Below are positions 42,671 to 51,868 of a DNA stretch of 64,000 nt, piece after piece. The DNA comes from Siphonobacter curvatus. GTDB taxonomy: Bacteria; Bacteroidota; Bacteroidia; Cytophagales; Spirosomataceae. Where the stretch lies: NCBI RefSeq assembly GCF_002943425.1, contig NZ_PTRA01000001.1:3651573-3715572 (forward strand). Direction: 5' to 3'. A model generated the notes under the pieces. That model was given only the letters and a program-made list of their open reading frames with translations, was not told where the DNA came from and ran no database searches. The stretch's first letter is position 1. Every line of letters begins with the position of its first letter. A program made the position numbers and the translations under genes.

Positions 42671-45600
42671 ATGAAAAAACTTTACTATTTACTCTTTCTT
42701 CTTTTGTTATGCGTAACGAAACCATCCTTCGCCCAACAGAGTGGTAATGAATGGATTAATTACCAACAAACGTATTTCAAAATTCCGGTCACTCAGAAAG
42801 GAATATACCGGATCACCTACGCCGAGTTACAAAACGCTGGTTTTGATCTGTCTGCCAACCCTCAACAGATTCAGGTGTTCAGACGAGGCGTTGAACAAGC
42901 GATTACCGTTGCAGGTGAAGGTGATGGCAGATTGGATGGCAGCGATTACATTGAGTTCTTTGGGGTAGGTAACGACGGCTCTCGGGATGCTGAGCTGTAC
43001 GTACCCAAGGAATCGCAAACCAACCCCTACGTGAGTTTATTCACGGATAACTCTTATTACTTCCTGACCGTCAGTCAAGGAGCCAAAGGGAAACGGGTAG
43101 CTAGCTCTACGCTTGCCAAAGGTGGCCTAGTGGCAGAAAAGTATCACCTGGAACAGAGTGTGACTGCTTATAAGAGTACGTTTGAAGTCGGTGCCTCCTT
43201 TGATGCCTCAAACGGTTTTCAGGATTACCAACAAGGAATTTCTGTGAGTGAATTCAGTGCCGGGAAAGGGTATTTGGATACTTATATTAAAGTAACAAAC
43301 GGGAGAGATTATTCGCTAGCGGTTAGCAATCCCTACCTAGAAGGCCCTGCTCCCAGCCTAGAAGCTTCTTTTTATGGAGTAAATAAAGGTAGTCACCAGA
43401 TTGATCTTAGCGTTGGCAACTCTTCCGTTACTACGGTTTCGTTTGCCAATGTACAGTTGAGCAATACCGCCAAGCCTTTGGAGTGGGCAAACCTAAGTAC
43501 TACGAATGCGGCAGTACGAGTAACTTCAAAAGCTGGTTCTAATGCGGTAGTCTACTTTAAATTGAATTATTCGCAAACGTTAGATTTAAATCAGGTTACT
43601 ATCGGTAAGTCCATTCATTCACGACCCAATGCTTCAGGCACTTCCCTGTTCCAGTTTAGTAATGCTACCGGCCAGGATCAAGTCTATGACGTTACGGACT
43701 TAAACAATATTCAGCGAATCACGAGTACTCTTTCAGGCAGCACACTCGAAGCTGTTGTAGGCAATACGCAGCAGACGCGGAATCTCTGGGTCAATCGATC
43801 AGTAAGTAACGTATCCAGAATTGAACGAGTTACGTTTCGTTCCATTACTCCGGCTGACTATAACTATCTTATCCTCACCCATAAGTCATTGCAACAAGCA
43901 GCCAATGACTATGCCACTTACCGGGCATCTAGTCAGGGTGGTAGCTATCGGCCCCTAGTAGTAGATATGGAGTTAATTTCCAACCTGTTTAACTATGGTG
44001 AAAATAGTCCTTTGGCTATTCGCCGTTTTGCTGACTATATGGCTAAGTCAGGACCTGCGAAGCATTTATTTCTGATTGGAAAGGCTATTGCTCCGCAATA
44101 CTTCCGACTCATTTTGGGCACCAGTGAGGCGATGAATGATGTAAACTTAGTACCTACGGGCGGCTGGCCAGGTTCGGATTGGCTGCTCGTCATGGGAATC
44201 AACGGCAAGCCAGCTAACGTACCCGCACTTTCAGTGGGTCGATTGAATACGACCACTTCGGATGAAGTATACGCGTATTTAAACAAGGTAAAAGAGTACG
44301 AAAGTCAACCCGTAGCCCTGTGGCGGAAGAATTTTCTGAACCTGAGTGGGGGGCGTGAGTTTTCCTACGAAATTCCTACGTTTAGAAATTTTGCTGCTAA
44401 TTATTCCAATACCGTTAAAAACGCACCTTTGGGCGGCAATCCGAAGATTCTTTCCAAGCAAACCACCGCGAATGTAGAGTTCTTTGACGTTTCAAAAGAA
44501 GTGAATGCGGGACTAAGTATGATTACCTTTTTCGGTCACTCGGGTCCCGGCTATACGGACATTGACATTGGATTGGCGACGAACAGCAACTTCAACAACA
44601 AGGGTAAATACCCGATTATGTTTGTGAATGGCTGCGAAGCGGGGAACATCTTCTCGAATGACAATATTCAGACCGTTGGTACCAACTGGGTCAATACACC
44701 CGATCGGGGAGCTATCGTATTCCTAGGTTCTTCGTTTTTGGGATGGCCGAGTTATCTGGATCGCTATTCCAGCCTTCTGTTCCAAAATCTTTCAAGCTCC
44801 ACGTACCTCAATAAATCATTTGGCGATGTGCTGGTAGCTACGACCACTCGCTACGTATCGGACAACCCGAACAATAAAATGACCGTAGGACACGCCCAGG
44901 AGTTTAACCTGCAGGGTGACCCGGCCATTGTTCCCTTCCCCTTAACTAAGCCTGATCTGGCTTTTGACGCGGGTAGTCTGTTTGTAGAATCAGGAAGTAC
45001 CTCAACGGGAAATTTCAAGCTGGGTGTAGCCGTTAGTAACCTAGGAACCGTCTCTGGTTCTCCTGTTAAAGTTTCATTGAAACGAACGGCCAGTACCGGT
45101 TCTGCGAGTACTACCACCGACCTGGGCACGCTTACATTCAATCCAGTCCGGTATCGTGATACGCTTTATTTCGATGTAAAGAATACATCCAATGCGGTTA
45201 CTAATAATCAAATCAACGCCGTGATTGACGCAGAAAATACCATTGATGAAGTGACGAAGAGTAACAACCAATTAGGCTTTGACTACGTGATTGATGCTCC
45301 GCTGCCCGTTAGTTTAATCTATTTCAGAGGACAGGTTGAATCCAGTACTGGTAAAAACTTTACCGGTATGGATGTGACTACTATCCCCGAGAACGTAGGC
45401 GTACTATCCTGGAAAGTAACCGACGAGAAAAACATCGTAGGTTATGGCGTAGAAAAAAGTGTAGACGGGAAAAACTGGTTTAGTATCGGCTTCACGCCCT
45501 CGCAAAATACTTCTTCAGCGTTGTATACGTTCTACGATACGAAACTCCAGGTTGGCAATAGCTATTATCGCCTGAAAATCGATGAAGCCTCAGAGCCGGA

Positions 45601-45889
45601 TCATTACAGCAAAATCATTGCTCTCAGCTTGGCTCCAACCTATGGATTGGTTGCCTACCCAAGTCCAGCGGATGCGGATGTTACCATCCGTATTAAAGAA
45701 AATGCCGGCAGAACGGCTACTGCTGTCAAAGCCGTTCTGTATAGCCCCATGGGACAAGCGGTGTGGAAGGGCGAACTTCAAAATGGTACGGTTACTATTC
45801 CTACCCAGAGTTTAACCAATGGCCTCTACCACTTACAAGTCAACGACGGTACGGCCATTCAAAAGCAGAAGATTGTCGTAGCTCACTAA
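42671..45889 (+). CDS. C25 (gingipain-family) cysteine protease with type IX secretion sorting domain
   Basis: This 1072-residue secreted protein has a signal peptide ending KPSFAQQ. The C25 peptidase domain contains the catalytic pair His623 (FFGHSG) and Cys655 (VNGCEAG) in the family arrangement. A CARDB-like beta domain follows (about 760-875). The last 80 residues (YPSPADADVTIRI...NGLYHLQVNDGTAIQKQKIVVAH) form a type A C-terminal sorting domain, the export tag recognised by the Bacteroidota type IX secretion system and removed by PorU. It is therefore probably a cell-surface or secreted protease. The RagA/RagB-like locus next to it would fit uptake of its peptide products. Confidence 0.9.
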   Translation: MKKLYYLLFLLLLCVTKPSFAQQSGNEWINYQQTYFKIPVTQKGIYRITYAELQNAGFDLSANPQQIQVFRRGVEQAITVAGEGDGRLDGSDYIEFFGVGNDGSRDAELYVPKESQTNPYVSLFTDNSYYFLTVSQGAKGKRVASSTLAKGGLVAEKYHLEQSVTAYKSTFEVGASFDASNGFQDYQQGISVSEFSAGKGYLDTYIKVTNGRDYSLAVSNPYLEGPAPSLEASFYGVNKGSHQIDLSVGNSSVTTVSFANVQLSNTAKPLEWANLSTTNAAVRVTSKAGSNAVVYFKLNYSQTLDLNQVTIGKSIHSRPNASGTSLFQFSNATGQDQVYDVTDLNNIQRITSTLSGSTLEAVVGNTQQTRNLWVNRSVSNVSRIERVTFRSITPADYNYLILTHKSLQQAANDYATYRASSQGGSYRPLVVDMELISNLFNYGENSPLAIRRFADYMAKSGPAKHLFLIGKAIAPQYFRLILGTSEAMNDVNLVPTGGWPGSDWLLVMGINGKPANVPALSVGRLNTTTSDEVYAYLNKVKEYESQPVALWRKNFLNLSGGREFSYEIPTFRNFAANYSNTVKNAPLGGNPKILSKQTTANVEFFDVSKEVNAGLSMITFFGHSGPGYTDIDIGLATNSNFNNKGKYPIMFVNGCEAGNIFSNDNIQTVGTNWVNTPDRGAIVFLGSSFLGWPSYLDRYSSLLFQNLSSSTYLNKSFGDVLVATTTRYVSDNPNNKMTVGHAQEFNLQGDPAIVPFPLTKPDLAFDAGSLFVESGSTSTGNFKLGVAVSNLGTVSGSPVKVSLKRTASTGSASTTTDLGTLTFNPVRYRDTLYFDVKNTSNAVTNNQINAVIDAENTIDEVTKSNNQLGFDYVIDAPLPVSLIYFRGQVESSTGKNFTGMDVTTIPENVGVLSWKVTDEKNIVGYGVEKSVDGKNWFSIGFTPSQNTSSALYTFYDTKLQVGNSYYRLKIDEASEPDHYSKIIALSLAPTYGLVAYPSPADADVTIRIKENAGRTATAVKAVLYSPMGQAVWKGELQNGTVTIPTQSLTNGLYHLQVNDGTAIQKQKIVVAH

Positions 45890-45908
45890 GGGCTTTATTT
45901 CACACAGA

Positions 45909-45945
45909 ACAAGAGCCCCGCTGTTCGGCGGGGCTCTTGTTTTAT
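45909..45945 (+). terminator. Intrinsic terminator after the C25 protease
   Basis: A 13-bp perfect GC-rich stem (acaagagccccgc, 45909-45921; gcggggctcttgt, 45928-45940) with a 6-base loop and a T-run. Confidence 0.92.
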
Positions 45946-46100
45946 ACGCGAAGACTTGTCCTGGCGACTGCCGTGCGGGCCTGGAAGCGTGCTCAGTACA
46001 GCCTTTCAAAATCCATTTGATTTAGAAACGACCGATGCAATCTAACCCGTGTTTCGGAACCAGTCTACCAACGCTTACCCAGCGGTAAAGCGTTGGTGTT

Positions 46101-46682
46101 TTACTTCTGAACGACGTTCACCCGGTAATAAAACGGAGAACTATAAAAAGCACCTCCCGTAATGTTAACGCCAGAATTCGTACTAGAGAAGCTCTGCCCC
46201 GTCGTTAGTTTCATGGTGCCCCGTAGCTCGAAGTAATCCCCCGCATTGACACTATCCGTCGGCAGCTTCAAGGCCGTGATCGCTTCGGTAGCACTGACCG
46301 AAATGATACTGCGGGGATAGCCCGTCGTATCGTTTTTCGTGAACGCCGAGGCTGGAATGGATTTCAAAGCAGTGGCATTGACCGAGGCATTTCCGCCATT
46401 GGTTTTGGTGTTGTCAACAAAGGCCACCGTCAGATCGTACGAAGCAAACAAGGCTCCTTTGTCAGGCGTAATGGCTTCGGCCGTGAAACGCATCGCGGTT
46501 GTGGCGAAGGCCGCTTTATTGAACGAAAATGTCCCCGACAATACCGGATAAGGTCTCACCGTCCGCACATACCCTCCGTTCTCCATATCAGCAGCATCCA
46601 GTCGATCGATCATTTCCGTTTTACAGGCTAGCAGAGCCAGCATCAACAGGGAAAATCCAAGTATATATTTTAAAGAGATCAT
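46101..46682 (-). CDS. Lipoprotein accessory to a SusC/SusD pair
   Basis: This is a 193-residue lipoprotein (lipobox LALLAC, Cys20) with a beta-rich body. I do not recognise a precise family. It occupies the position of SusE/SusF-like surface lipoproteins, 16 bases after the SusD gene and in the same operon, and the predominance of strands (TFSFNKAAFATTAMRFTAEAI, FELRGTMKLTTG) is compatible with an immunoglobulin-like binding domain. It probably helps ligand capture at the outer membrane; that is inference from context. Confidence 0.75.
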   Translation of the reverse strand: MISLKYILGFSLLMLALLACKTEMIDRLDAADMENGGYVRTVRPYPVLSGTFSFNKAAFATTAMRFTAEAITPDKGALFASYDLTVAFVDNTKTNGGNASVNATALKSIPASAFTKNDTTGYPRSIISVSATEAITALKLPTDSVNAGDYFELRGTMKLTTGQSFSSTNSGVNITGGAFYSSPFYYRVNVVQK

Positions 46683-46698
46683 CGGTTTTAGCAGTTAA

Positions 46699-48339
46699 TT
46701 ATTTCAACAAATTAGCTGGATTCGTATCCCAGAAGACGGGTTGGCCAATACTGGACTTTTGCTTGGCATTGGCGTTTCGCGTGATGTAGGAAGTGGGATA
46801 GTACAGCGAACGGGGGAACGTTCCCGGATTAGCATCCAGTGCGGGTTGCAGGTTGGCGGGTTTACCCGTACGGCGATACATGTTGTAGGCCTCGATGCCG
46901 TTGCCGTATAAAGCCAGCCAATATTCAGTAGCAATGATGTTGAGGCGAGCATCATCCGTTGTGGCCGCGTCGTAACTGGCCATGACTTTGGCAACGTACT
47001 TGCTCACTTCATCAGCCCAGACAATCTTGTTATCTGTTTCAAAGGCTGTAATCTTCCCCCCTTCCGTAGTACTCAAAGCAAAGCTTCGCACATCGGTCAT
47101 GGACTTTTCAATAGCCGACTGTAACAGCGATTTTGCCGATCCCGTCGTGCCCAGCGTCAGGGCTGATTCAGCCAGCATGAAATCCACGAATGAACGCATC
47201 AGGATGGGTTGAATGCCGGCACCACCCGCACCAGCACCCAGAAATACACCCGTCCCGGCGTTGTTGTCGTACAAACCACCCGCCGGATACAGTCCAAAAG
47301 CCGTCCGCAATAACCCATCCGGTGGGATACCTTCGTTATTCAGGTGATCCCGCCCCCAATAGCCCACATCCGTGGGTAAGCAGAAGTAATCCGTAGCCGC
47401 ATAATGCGTAGGCTTGGCATTAGTAATACACCGCAATGCATTGACATCCGTGGGATTCTTCGTCGTTTGGCGATAGAAGTAATAACGCATCCGGGGATCG
47501 ACAAAGCCTTTGGAATAATACATTGTCCCCATATAGGCGTTAGACTGGTAATCACCCGCCCCCGTATTGCTGTATCCATATCGCGGGTGTCGCGTATCCG
47601 GATTGGTTAGGTTGGAGCCGTATTTAAAGGTGAAGTTCTGAGCCGTTGTTGAAATAAGCTTTCCTTCCGCAATCAAGGCATTGATACCAGCCGTTGAGCC
47701 AGATTTGTCTATCAGACGACGATTCAGGTATATTTTCAGCTTGAGGGCATTAGCGGTCCGCGTCCAGCTATCCTTGTTACCCGAAAAATACAGATCACTG
47801 GTGGGGCTACTTTTCGAAGTGGCCGCCAGATTGGCAATGGCGTCGTCGAGGTCTTTCAGAGCCGCCGTATATACAGAAGCACCGGCATCGACCTTCGGAT
47901 TAAAGTTGACCGGGTCAATGGCTTCCGAATACGGTACATCACCGAAGAGATCCACCAGATTCACCAGCACCGAAGCCCGCATGATCCGGGCCACCCCGGC
48001 GTGGAAATAAAGCTCCGATTTTTCCGCCAGCGGAATCAGGGTTTTAATGTCCGTGAGCAGGGTCGCGTACGAAACGTTCCAGAGGCCGTCGTAATAGGCT
48101 GGAGAAACGGCATTTTCATAAATGGCGGAACCCTGATTCAGCATACGGGTCAGTCGCATGCCGGGATCGCTACTTTGGTTGAAATGACTGGCGTAACTTA
48201 GCTGAATCTGATTCAGCAAATAATTAATATCCGTATTAGACGTAGTTACCGCGTTGGGATTGTCTAGTAAGTCCAGCTTACAGGAACCTACACTGAGGCT
48301 CAGGGCCGCTATTAAGGCCACACTAAATTTCTTGATCAT
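46699..48339 (-). CDS. SusD/RagB-family lipoprotein (SusD_2 type)
   Basis: The 546-residue lipoprotein (ALSLSVGSC, Cys20) has the sequence style of the SusD-like_2 group: SDPGMRLTRMLNQG, VARIMRASVLVNLVDLFGDVPYSEAI near residues 112-140, SGNKDSWTRTANALKLKIYLNRRL and the C-terminal EYWLALYGNGIEAYNMYRRTGKP. It would form the lid of the SusC pore encoded 36 bases upstream. This SusD subgroup is commonly found next to peptidases, not glycosidases, which suits a peptide ligand. It is followed by an accessory lipoprotein. Confidence 0.92.
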   Translation of the reverse strand: MIKKFSVALIAALSLSVGSCKLDLLDNPNAVTTSNTDINYLLNQIQLSYASHFNQSSDPGMRLTRMLNQGSAIYENAVSPAYYDGLWNVSYATLLTDIKTLIPLAEKSELYFHAGVARIMRASVLVNLVDLFGDVPYSEAIDPVNFNPKVDAGASVYTAALKDLDDAIANLAATSKSSPTSDLYFSGNKDSWTRTANALKLKIYLNRRLIDKSGSTAGINALIAEGKLISTTAQNFTFKYGSNLTNPDTRHPRYGYSNTGAGDYQSNAYMGTMYYSKGFVDPRMRYYFYRQTTKNPTDVNALRCITNAKPTHYAATDYFCLPTDVGYWGRDHLNNEGIPPDGLLRTAFGLYPAGGLYDNNAGTGVFLGAGAGGAGIQPILMRSFVDFMLAESALTLGTTGSAKSLLQSAIEKSMTDVRSFALSTTEGGKITAFETDNKIVWADEVSKYVAKVMASYDAATTDDARLNIIATEYWLALYGNGIEAYNMYRRTGKPANLQPALDANPGTFPRSLYYPTSYITRNANAKQKSSIGQPVFWDTNPANLLK

Positions 48340-48375
48340 GGTTCTGAAAGGGGTAGTTCCGATGAATGTTATCGA

Positions 48376-51300
48376 CTAGAAGGTCAGTTTTACGGTTCCT
48401 CCCAGGCGGCGGGCACTCGGCCCCGTCAGGAATTCGAAACCCAGGCCGTTTCCGACACCCAACCCCAGGTTGTCCGTATCGAAATTGAGGCCCTTGGGGA
48501 AGTGGATCGCCCGGTACCAGAGGTTATTCCCCGTAAAGGCCAGCGAAGCTCCTTTAAGGAAAAACTTCTCAAACCAGCGTTTGGGCAGTCGGTACGACAG
48601 GGAAGCCTCCTGCAAACGGATCGTTGATCCATCGAAAATCCGTCCTTCATCGCCAAAGAAATAGTAGTTGTTGAAGTAGAAGTCCGAAGCCGTCAGCTGG
48701 ATGTCGTTCGGGGTTCCATCGCCCTTCACGCCGGGAACGACCACCGTTTGTGCCCGGTTAAAGCCACCCTTTTGACCCATCGCCAGGTTCACCAGCCCCC
48801 GTCCTAGCAGCGATCCTGCCGTGGTAGAATACATGGCCCCCCCGTGGCGATAGGAGATCATGAAATCCAGCGTCAGTCCCTTGTAAGTGAAGCTATTGAT
48901 CAGACTGGTCGTGAAGGCCGGGTTCGGATCACCCAATACGATGGGGCTTGCCGTAGACAGCATGTAGCCATCTCCCCCAACAATGTACTGCCCCTGCTCA
49001 TTGCGGCGGAAGCCCGTTCCCTTGATAATGTTGAAGGGCTTACCAACGACGGCATAGTTCCCCAATCCACCCGTAAAACCCGTAACCTGAACCTCCTGAA
49101 GGGTACCGCCCAGATCCAGCACTTTGGGTTTGTTGCGATTGTAGACAATCGTGGCATTCCACACGAAATCCCCTTTGCTGATGGGCGTCAGGTTGATACT
49201 GGCTTCGATTCCTTCGTTGCGAATCTTCCCAATGTTGATGGTTGTTTGCGTATAACCCGTTGAAGCATCCAGGGGTGACTGCGTAATCAGATTTCGGGTA
49301 TTTCGCTGGTACGCCGTTATATCGAAACCTATTTTGTTATTCAGCATTTTTCCTTCGAGCCCTACCTCGTACTCGGTATGCAACTCGGGTTTCAGGTTGG
49401 GGTTACCCAGGCGATCGTTTACGGACTGCGATTGCAGGGCCGCTCCACTCGCCGATAGCCAGGCCCGGGCATTCTGATCCAAGATGTTCCGCGTGCTGTA
49501 GGGATCGGGGAATCCGGCCGAAGTTCCGACCCCCGCCCGTAGTTTCAGGAAATTAACTTTATCCGATTGAATCCCGAAAGCCGTGGTAGGCACGAACGAA
49601 ATACTGGCCGAGGGATAGAAAATCCGGCGGTTGGGGATTTCTACCGTTGAGGTCCAGTCGTTACGTCCCGCCAGGTTCAGGAACAGATAGTTATTGAAAT
49701 CAGCCGTTACTTCGCCAAAGACGCCAATCCGCGTTTGTTCAATCGTCCCATCGTAACCTACGTTATTAATAAAGTTGGTGTGACGGAAGAGGCTCCGGGC
49801 TAACTGGTTTTCGCTCACGACACCCGATCGGTTGGTCACGTCGTTCCGCATGTTTCCGCCCAGACGGGCCGACAGACTGAATTTCTCGCTAAGTGACTTC
49901 GCATACGAAAGAATCATGCTATTATCCCAGATCGTGTTCTGAATGTCGTTGGTAGCGTAAAAGCCATTGACATACGCCACTCCCCCTTTATTGAGCATGT
50001 ATTGCTGTTTCTCAATGTAGGTATCCAGACCGACTTTATACAGCAGCGTCAGCTCCTTGGTCAGATCAAACGTTAAGGAAGTAGCCGAAAAAATCCGGTT
50101 GACTACCCCCGTCGTTTTGTAGTTTTTGAGAACCCAGCGTGGATTGGGAATATCGTTGCCACTTCTGAAATAAACCGAACTTCCGTCAATGGGGCTTTCG
50201 TAAGGCCAGTCCATCAAATTCACTTGGCGGGGCGTATATAATACGTTCGCCAGTACCGATGGAAAGCCCACGGCGTTATTACCCGTTCCGGCACTCAGCG
50301 GCGGAGAGAACTGGTCGGTATTGGTAAAGTTAAAGGAGGTATTGACGTGTAACTTGGGCGTCAGCTGTGCATTGAGACCCAGGCCCAACGTGAGTTTCTT
50401 GATGCCGTTTTCTGGAATATAGCCCTGCTCTGCATTGTAGCCGGCCGAGATATTATAACTCACGCGGTCGGTTCCGCCGGAGATATTGAGTGACGTATTG
50501 GAAATCTGTCCCGTACGGAAAAAGTCCCGTACGTTGTTGGGATATATCTGCAATCGATACGGACTGACCGAGGCCACGTAATCAGCAAAGGCCGCCCGCA
50601 ACGCTGCATTGGTGAAGTTGGCGTAGGGATGCGTCGTCAACGCGGCGTTCGAATTCTGCGAAGGATACGCATAAGCGTCCGCCAGGGTTGGTCCAAAGTT
50701 ACTGAAGAAATAACCCAGGTTCTGCTGGAATCCACCGATGTAGTTGTTGTCGTAATGGGGTAAGTGTGCCCGGTTGGTAAAATACGACTGGGTTACTGAG
50801 AACTCCGTTGGCCGGGCTTTCTTCGTGCCATTTTTAGTGGTGACCAGAATCACGCCATTCCGTCCCTGATCGCCGTAGGTTACCGTTGCGGCCAGCCCTT
50901 TCAGTACCGTTACGTTTTCAATATTGTTGGGATCCAGATCCATGAAACGGCTGGAAGCCGACTGGCCCCCATCCGCAAAAGAACCTCGTCCGTTCGTACT
51001 GGAGTTGAAGGGTACGCCGTCGACCACAAAAAGCGGCTGGGTTGAGCCCGTAATGGAAGAAAACCCACGAATGTTGATGCTGGTACCCGTACCCGAAACG
51101 CCGGAGGTCGAGGTAATGTTAACGCCAGGAATTTTTCCCTGTAGCACCCGGGCAATGTCCGGTTGGGGCCGATCCTGAATTTGTTTCTGATCCAGGGAAG
51201 TTACGGAGTAGCCCAACGCTTTTTTCTCGCGAACAATCCCCTGAGCCGTCACGACTACTTCCTGTAAGCCCTTGGAGTCATTCGCCATTGCTACGTCGAT

Positions 51301-51573
51301 GATGGACTGCGTCCCTACGGGTAGTTCCTGGGTGAGAAGCCCGACTGAACTGAAGACGAGAACGGGATCTGTGCCTTGTAGCGTAATGGCAAATTTCCCC
51401 TGGCTATCGGTATTCGTACCTAGACCTGTGCCTTTGAGACGCACGGTCACTCCAGGAAGCGGGGTGCCGTCATCGGCGAAGGTTACCTTACCGGTTACTT
51501 TACGTTCCTGGGCCCAGACGGACGTCCACGCCCAGCACATCATCCCTAGGATGAATAGTAGACTTCTGTTCAT
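48376..51573 (-). CDS. SusC/RagA-family TonB-linked outer-membrane transporter
   Basis: The 1065-residue protein has a signal peptide (MMCWAWTSVWAQ), a carboxypeptidase-D-like domain (GKVTFADDGTPLPGVTVRLKG), the segment QEVVVTAQGIVREKKALGYSV before the plug, a plug with INIRGFSSITGSTQPLFVVDG and GLAATVTYGDQGRNGVILVTT, and a barrel ending RRLGGTVKLTF. It is the first gene of a SusC-SusD-lipoprotein operon on the minus strand. The adjacent S9 peptidase and the C25 protease suggest that it imports peptides, like RagA of Porphyromonas gingivalis; this is inferred from context. Confidence 0.94.
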   Translation of the reverse strand: MNRSLLFILGMMCWAWTSVWAQERKVTGKVTFADDGTPLPGVTVRLKGTGLGTNTDSQGKFAITLQGTDPVLVFSSVGLLTQELPVGTQSIIDVAMANDSKGLQEVVVTAQGIVREKKALGYSVTSLDQKQIQDRPQPDIARVLQGKIPGVNITSTSGVSGTGTSINIRGFSSITGSTQPLFVVDGVPFNSSTNGRGSFADGGQSASSRFMDLDPNNIENVTVLKGLAATVTYGDQGRNGVILVTTKNGTKKARPTEFSVTQSYFTNRAHLPHYDNNYIGGFQQNLGYFFSNFGPTLADAYAYPSQNSNAALTTHPYANFTNAALRAAFADYVASVSPYRLQIYPNNVRDFFRTGQISNTSLNISGGTDRVSYNISAGYNAEQGYIPENGIKKLTLGLGLNAQLTPKLHVNTSFNFTNTDQFSPPLSAGTGNNAVGFPSVLANVLYTPRQVNLMDWPYESPIDGSSVYFRSGNDIPNPRWVLKNYKTTGVVNRIFSATSLTFDLTKELTLLYKVGLDTYIEKQQYMLNKGGVAYVNGFYATNDIQNTIWDNSMILSYAKSLSEKFSLSARLGGNMRNDVTNRSGVVSENQLARSLFRHTNFINNVGYDGTIEQTRIGVFGEVTADFNNYLFLNLAGRNDWTSTVEIPNRRIFYPSASISFVPTTAFGIQSDKVNFLKLRAGVGTSAGFPDPYSTRNILDQNARAWLSASGAALQSQSVNDRLGNPNLKPELHTEYEVGLEGKMLNNKIGFDITAYQRNTRNLITQSPLDASTGYTQTTINIGKIRNEGIEASINLTPISKGDFVWNATIVYNRNKPKVLDLGGTLQEVQVTGFTGGLGNYAVVGKPFNIIKGTGFRRNEQGQYIVGGDGYMLSTASPIVLGDPNPAFTTSLINSFTYKGLTLDFMISYRHGGAMYSTTAGSLLGRGLVNLAMGQKGGFNRAQTVVVPGVKGDGTPNDIQLTASDFYFNNYYFFGDEGRIFDGSTIRLQEASLSYRLPKRWFEKFFLKGASLAFTGNNLWYRAIHFPKGLNFDTDNLGLGVGNGLGFEFLTGPSARRLGGTVKLTF

Positions 51574-51803
51574 AAATATAGTTTAAGTTAAGGGTCAAAA
51601 CTTTAGCAAACATATTATCTGTATTTCAAAATTTTATGAAAGTTTATTGTAAAAATTTAAAATATTAATTAATCAATAAAGAATATTAGAAAAATATATT
51701 ACTGTTTGAATATACGTTTCGACAACGATCAAATAGGTGTATTTCGTGATAAAACCTGGAATTAAGTCGACTTCTTAATTCAGTAAAAATTGTTTTAAAC
51801 TGC

Positions 51804-51844
51804 AAATGCCCTGCACGGTTCGTTCCGAACTGTGCAGGGCATTT
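51804..51844 (-). terminator. Intrinsic terminator after the S9 peptidase
   Basis: Arms of 19 bases (51804-51822 and 51826-51844) pair with one mismatch around a 3-base loop. The element lies 24 bases past the stop codon of the minus-strand peptidase gene and separates it from the SusC operon. Confidence 0.85.
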
Positions 51845-51868
51845 GACAGGGTTTCAACCTACGATCTA

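Noticed and set aside
51607..51614. TATGTTTG on the minus strand, matching the Bacteroidota -7 box, upstream of SusC
   Set aside because: A correctly spaced -33 element was not found, so a promoter call would rest on eight bases.
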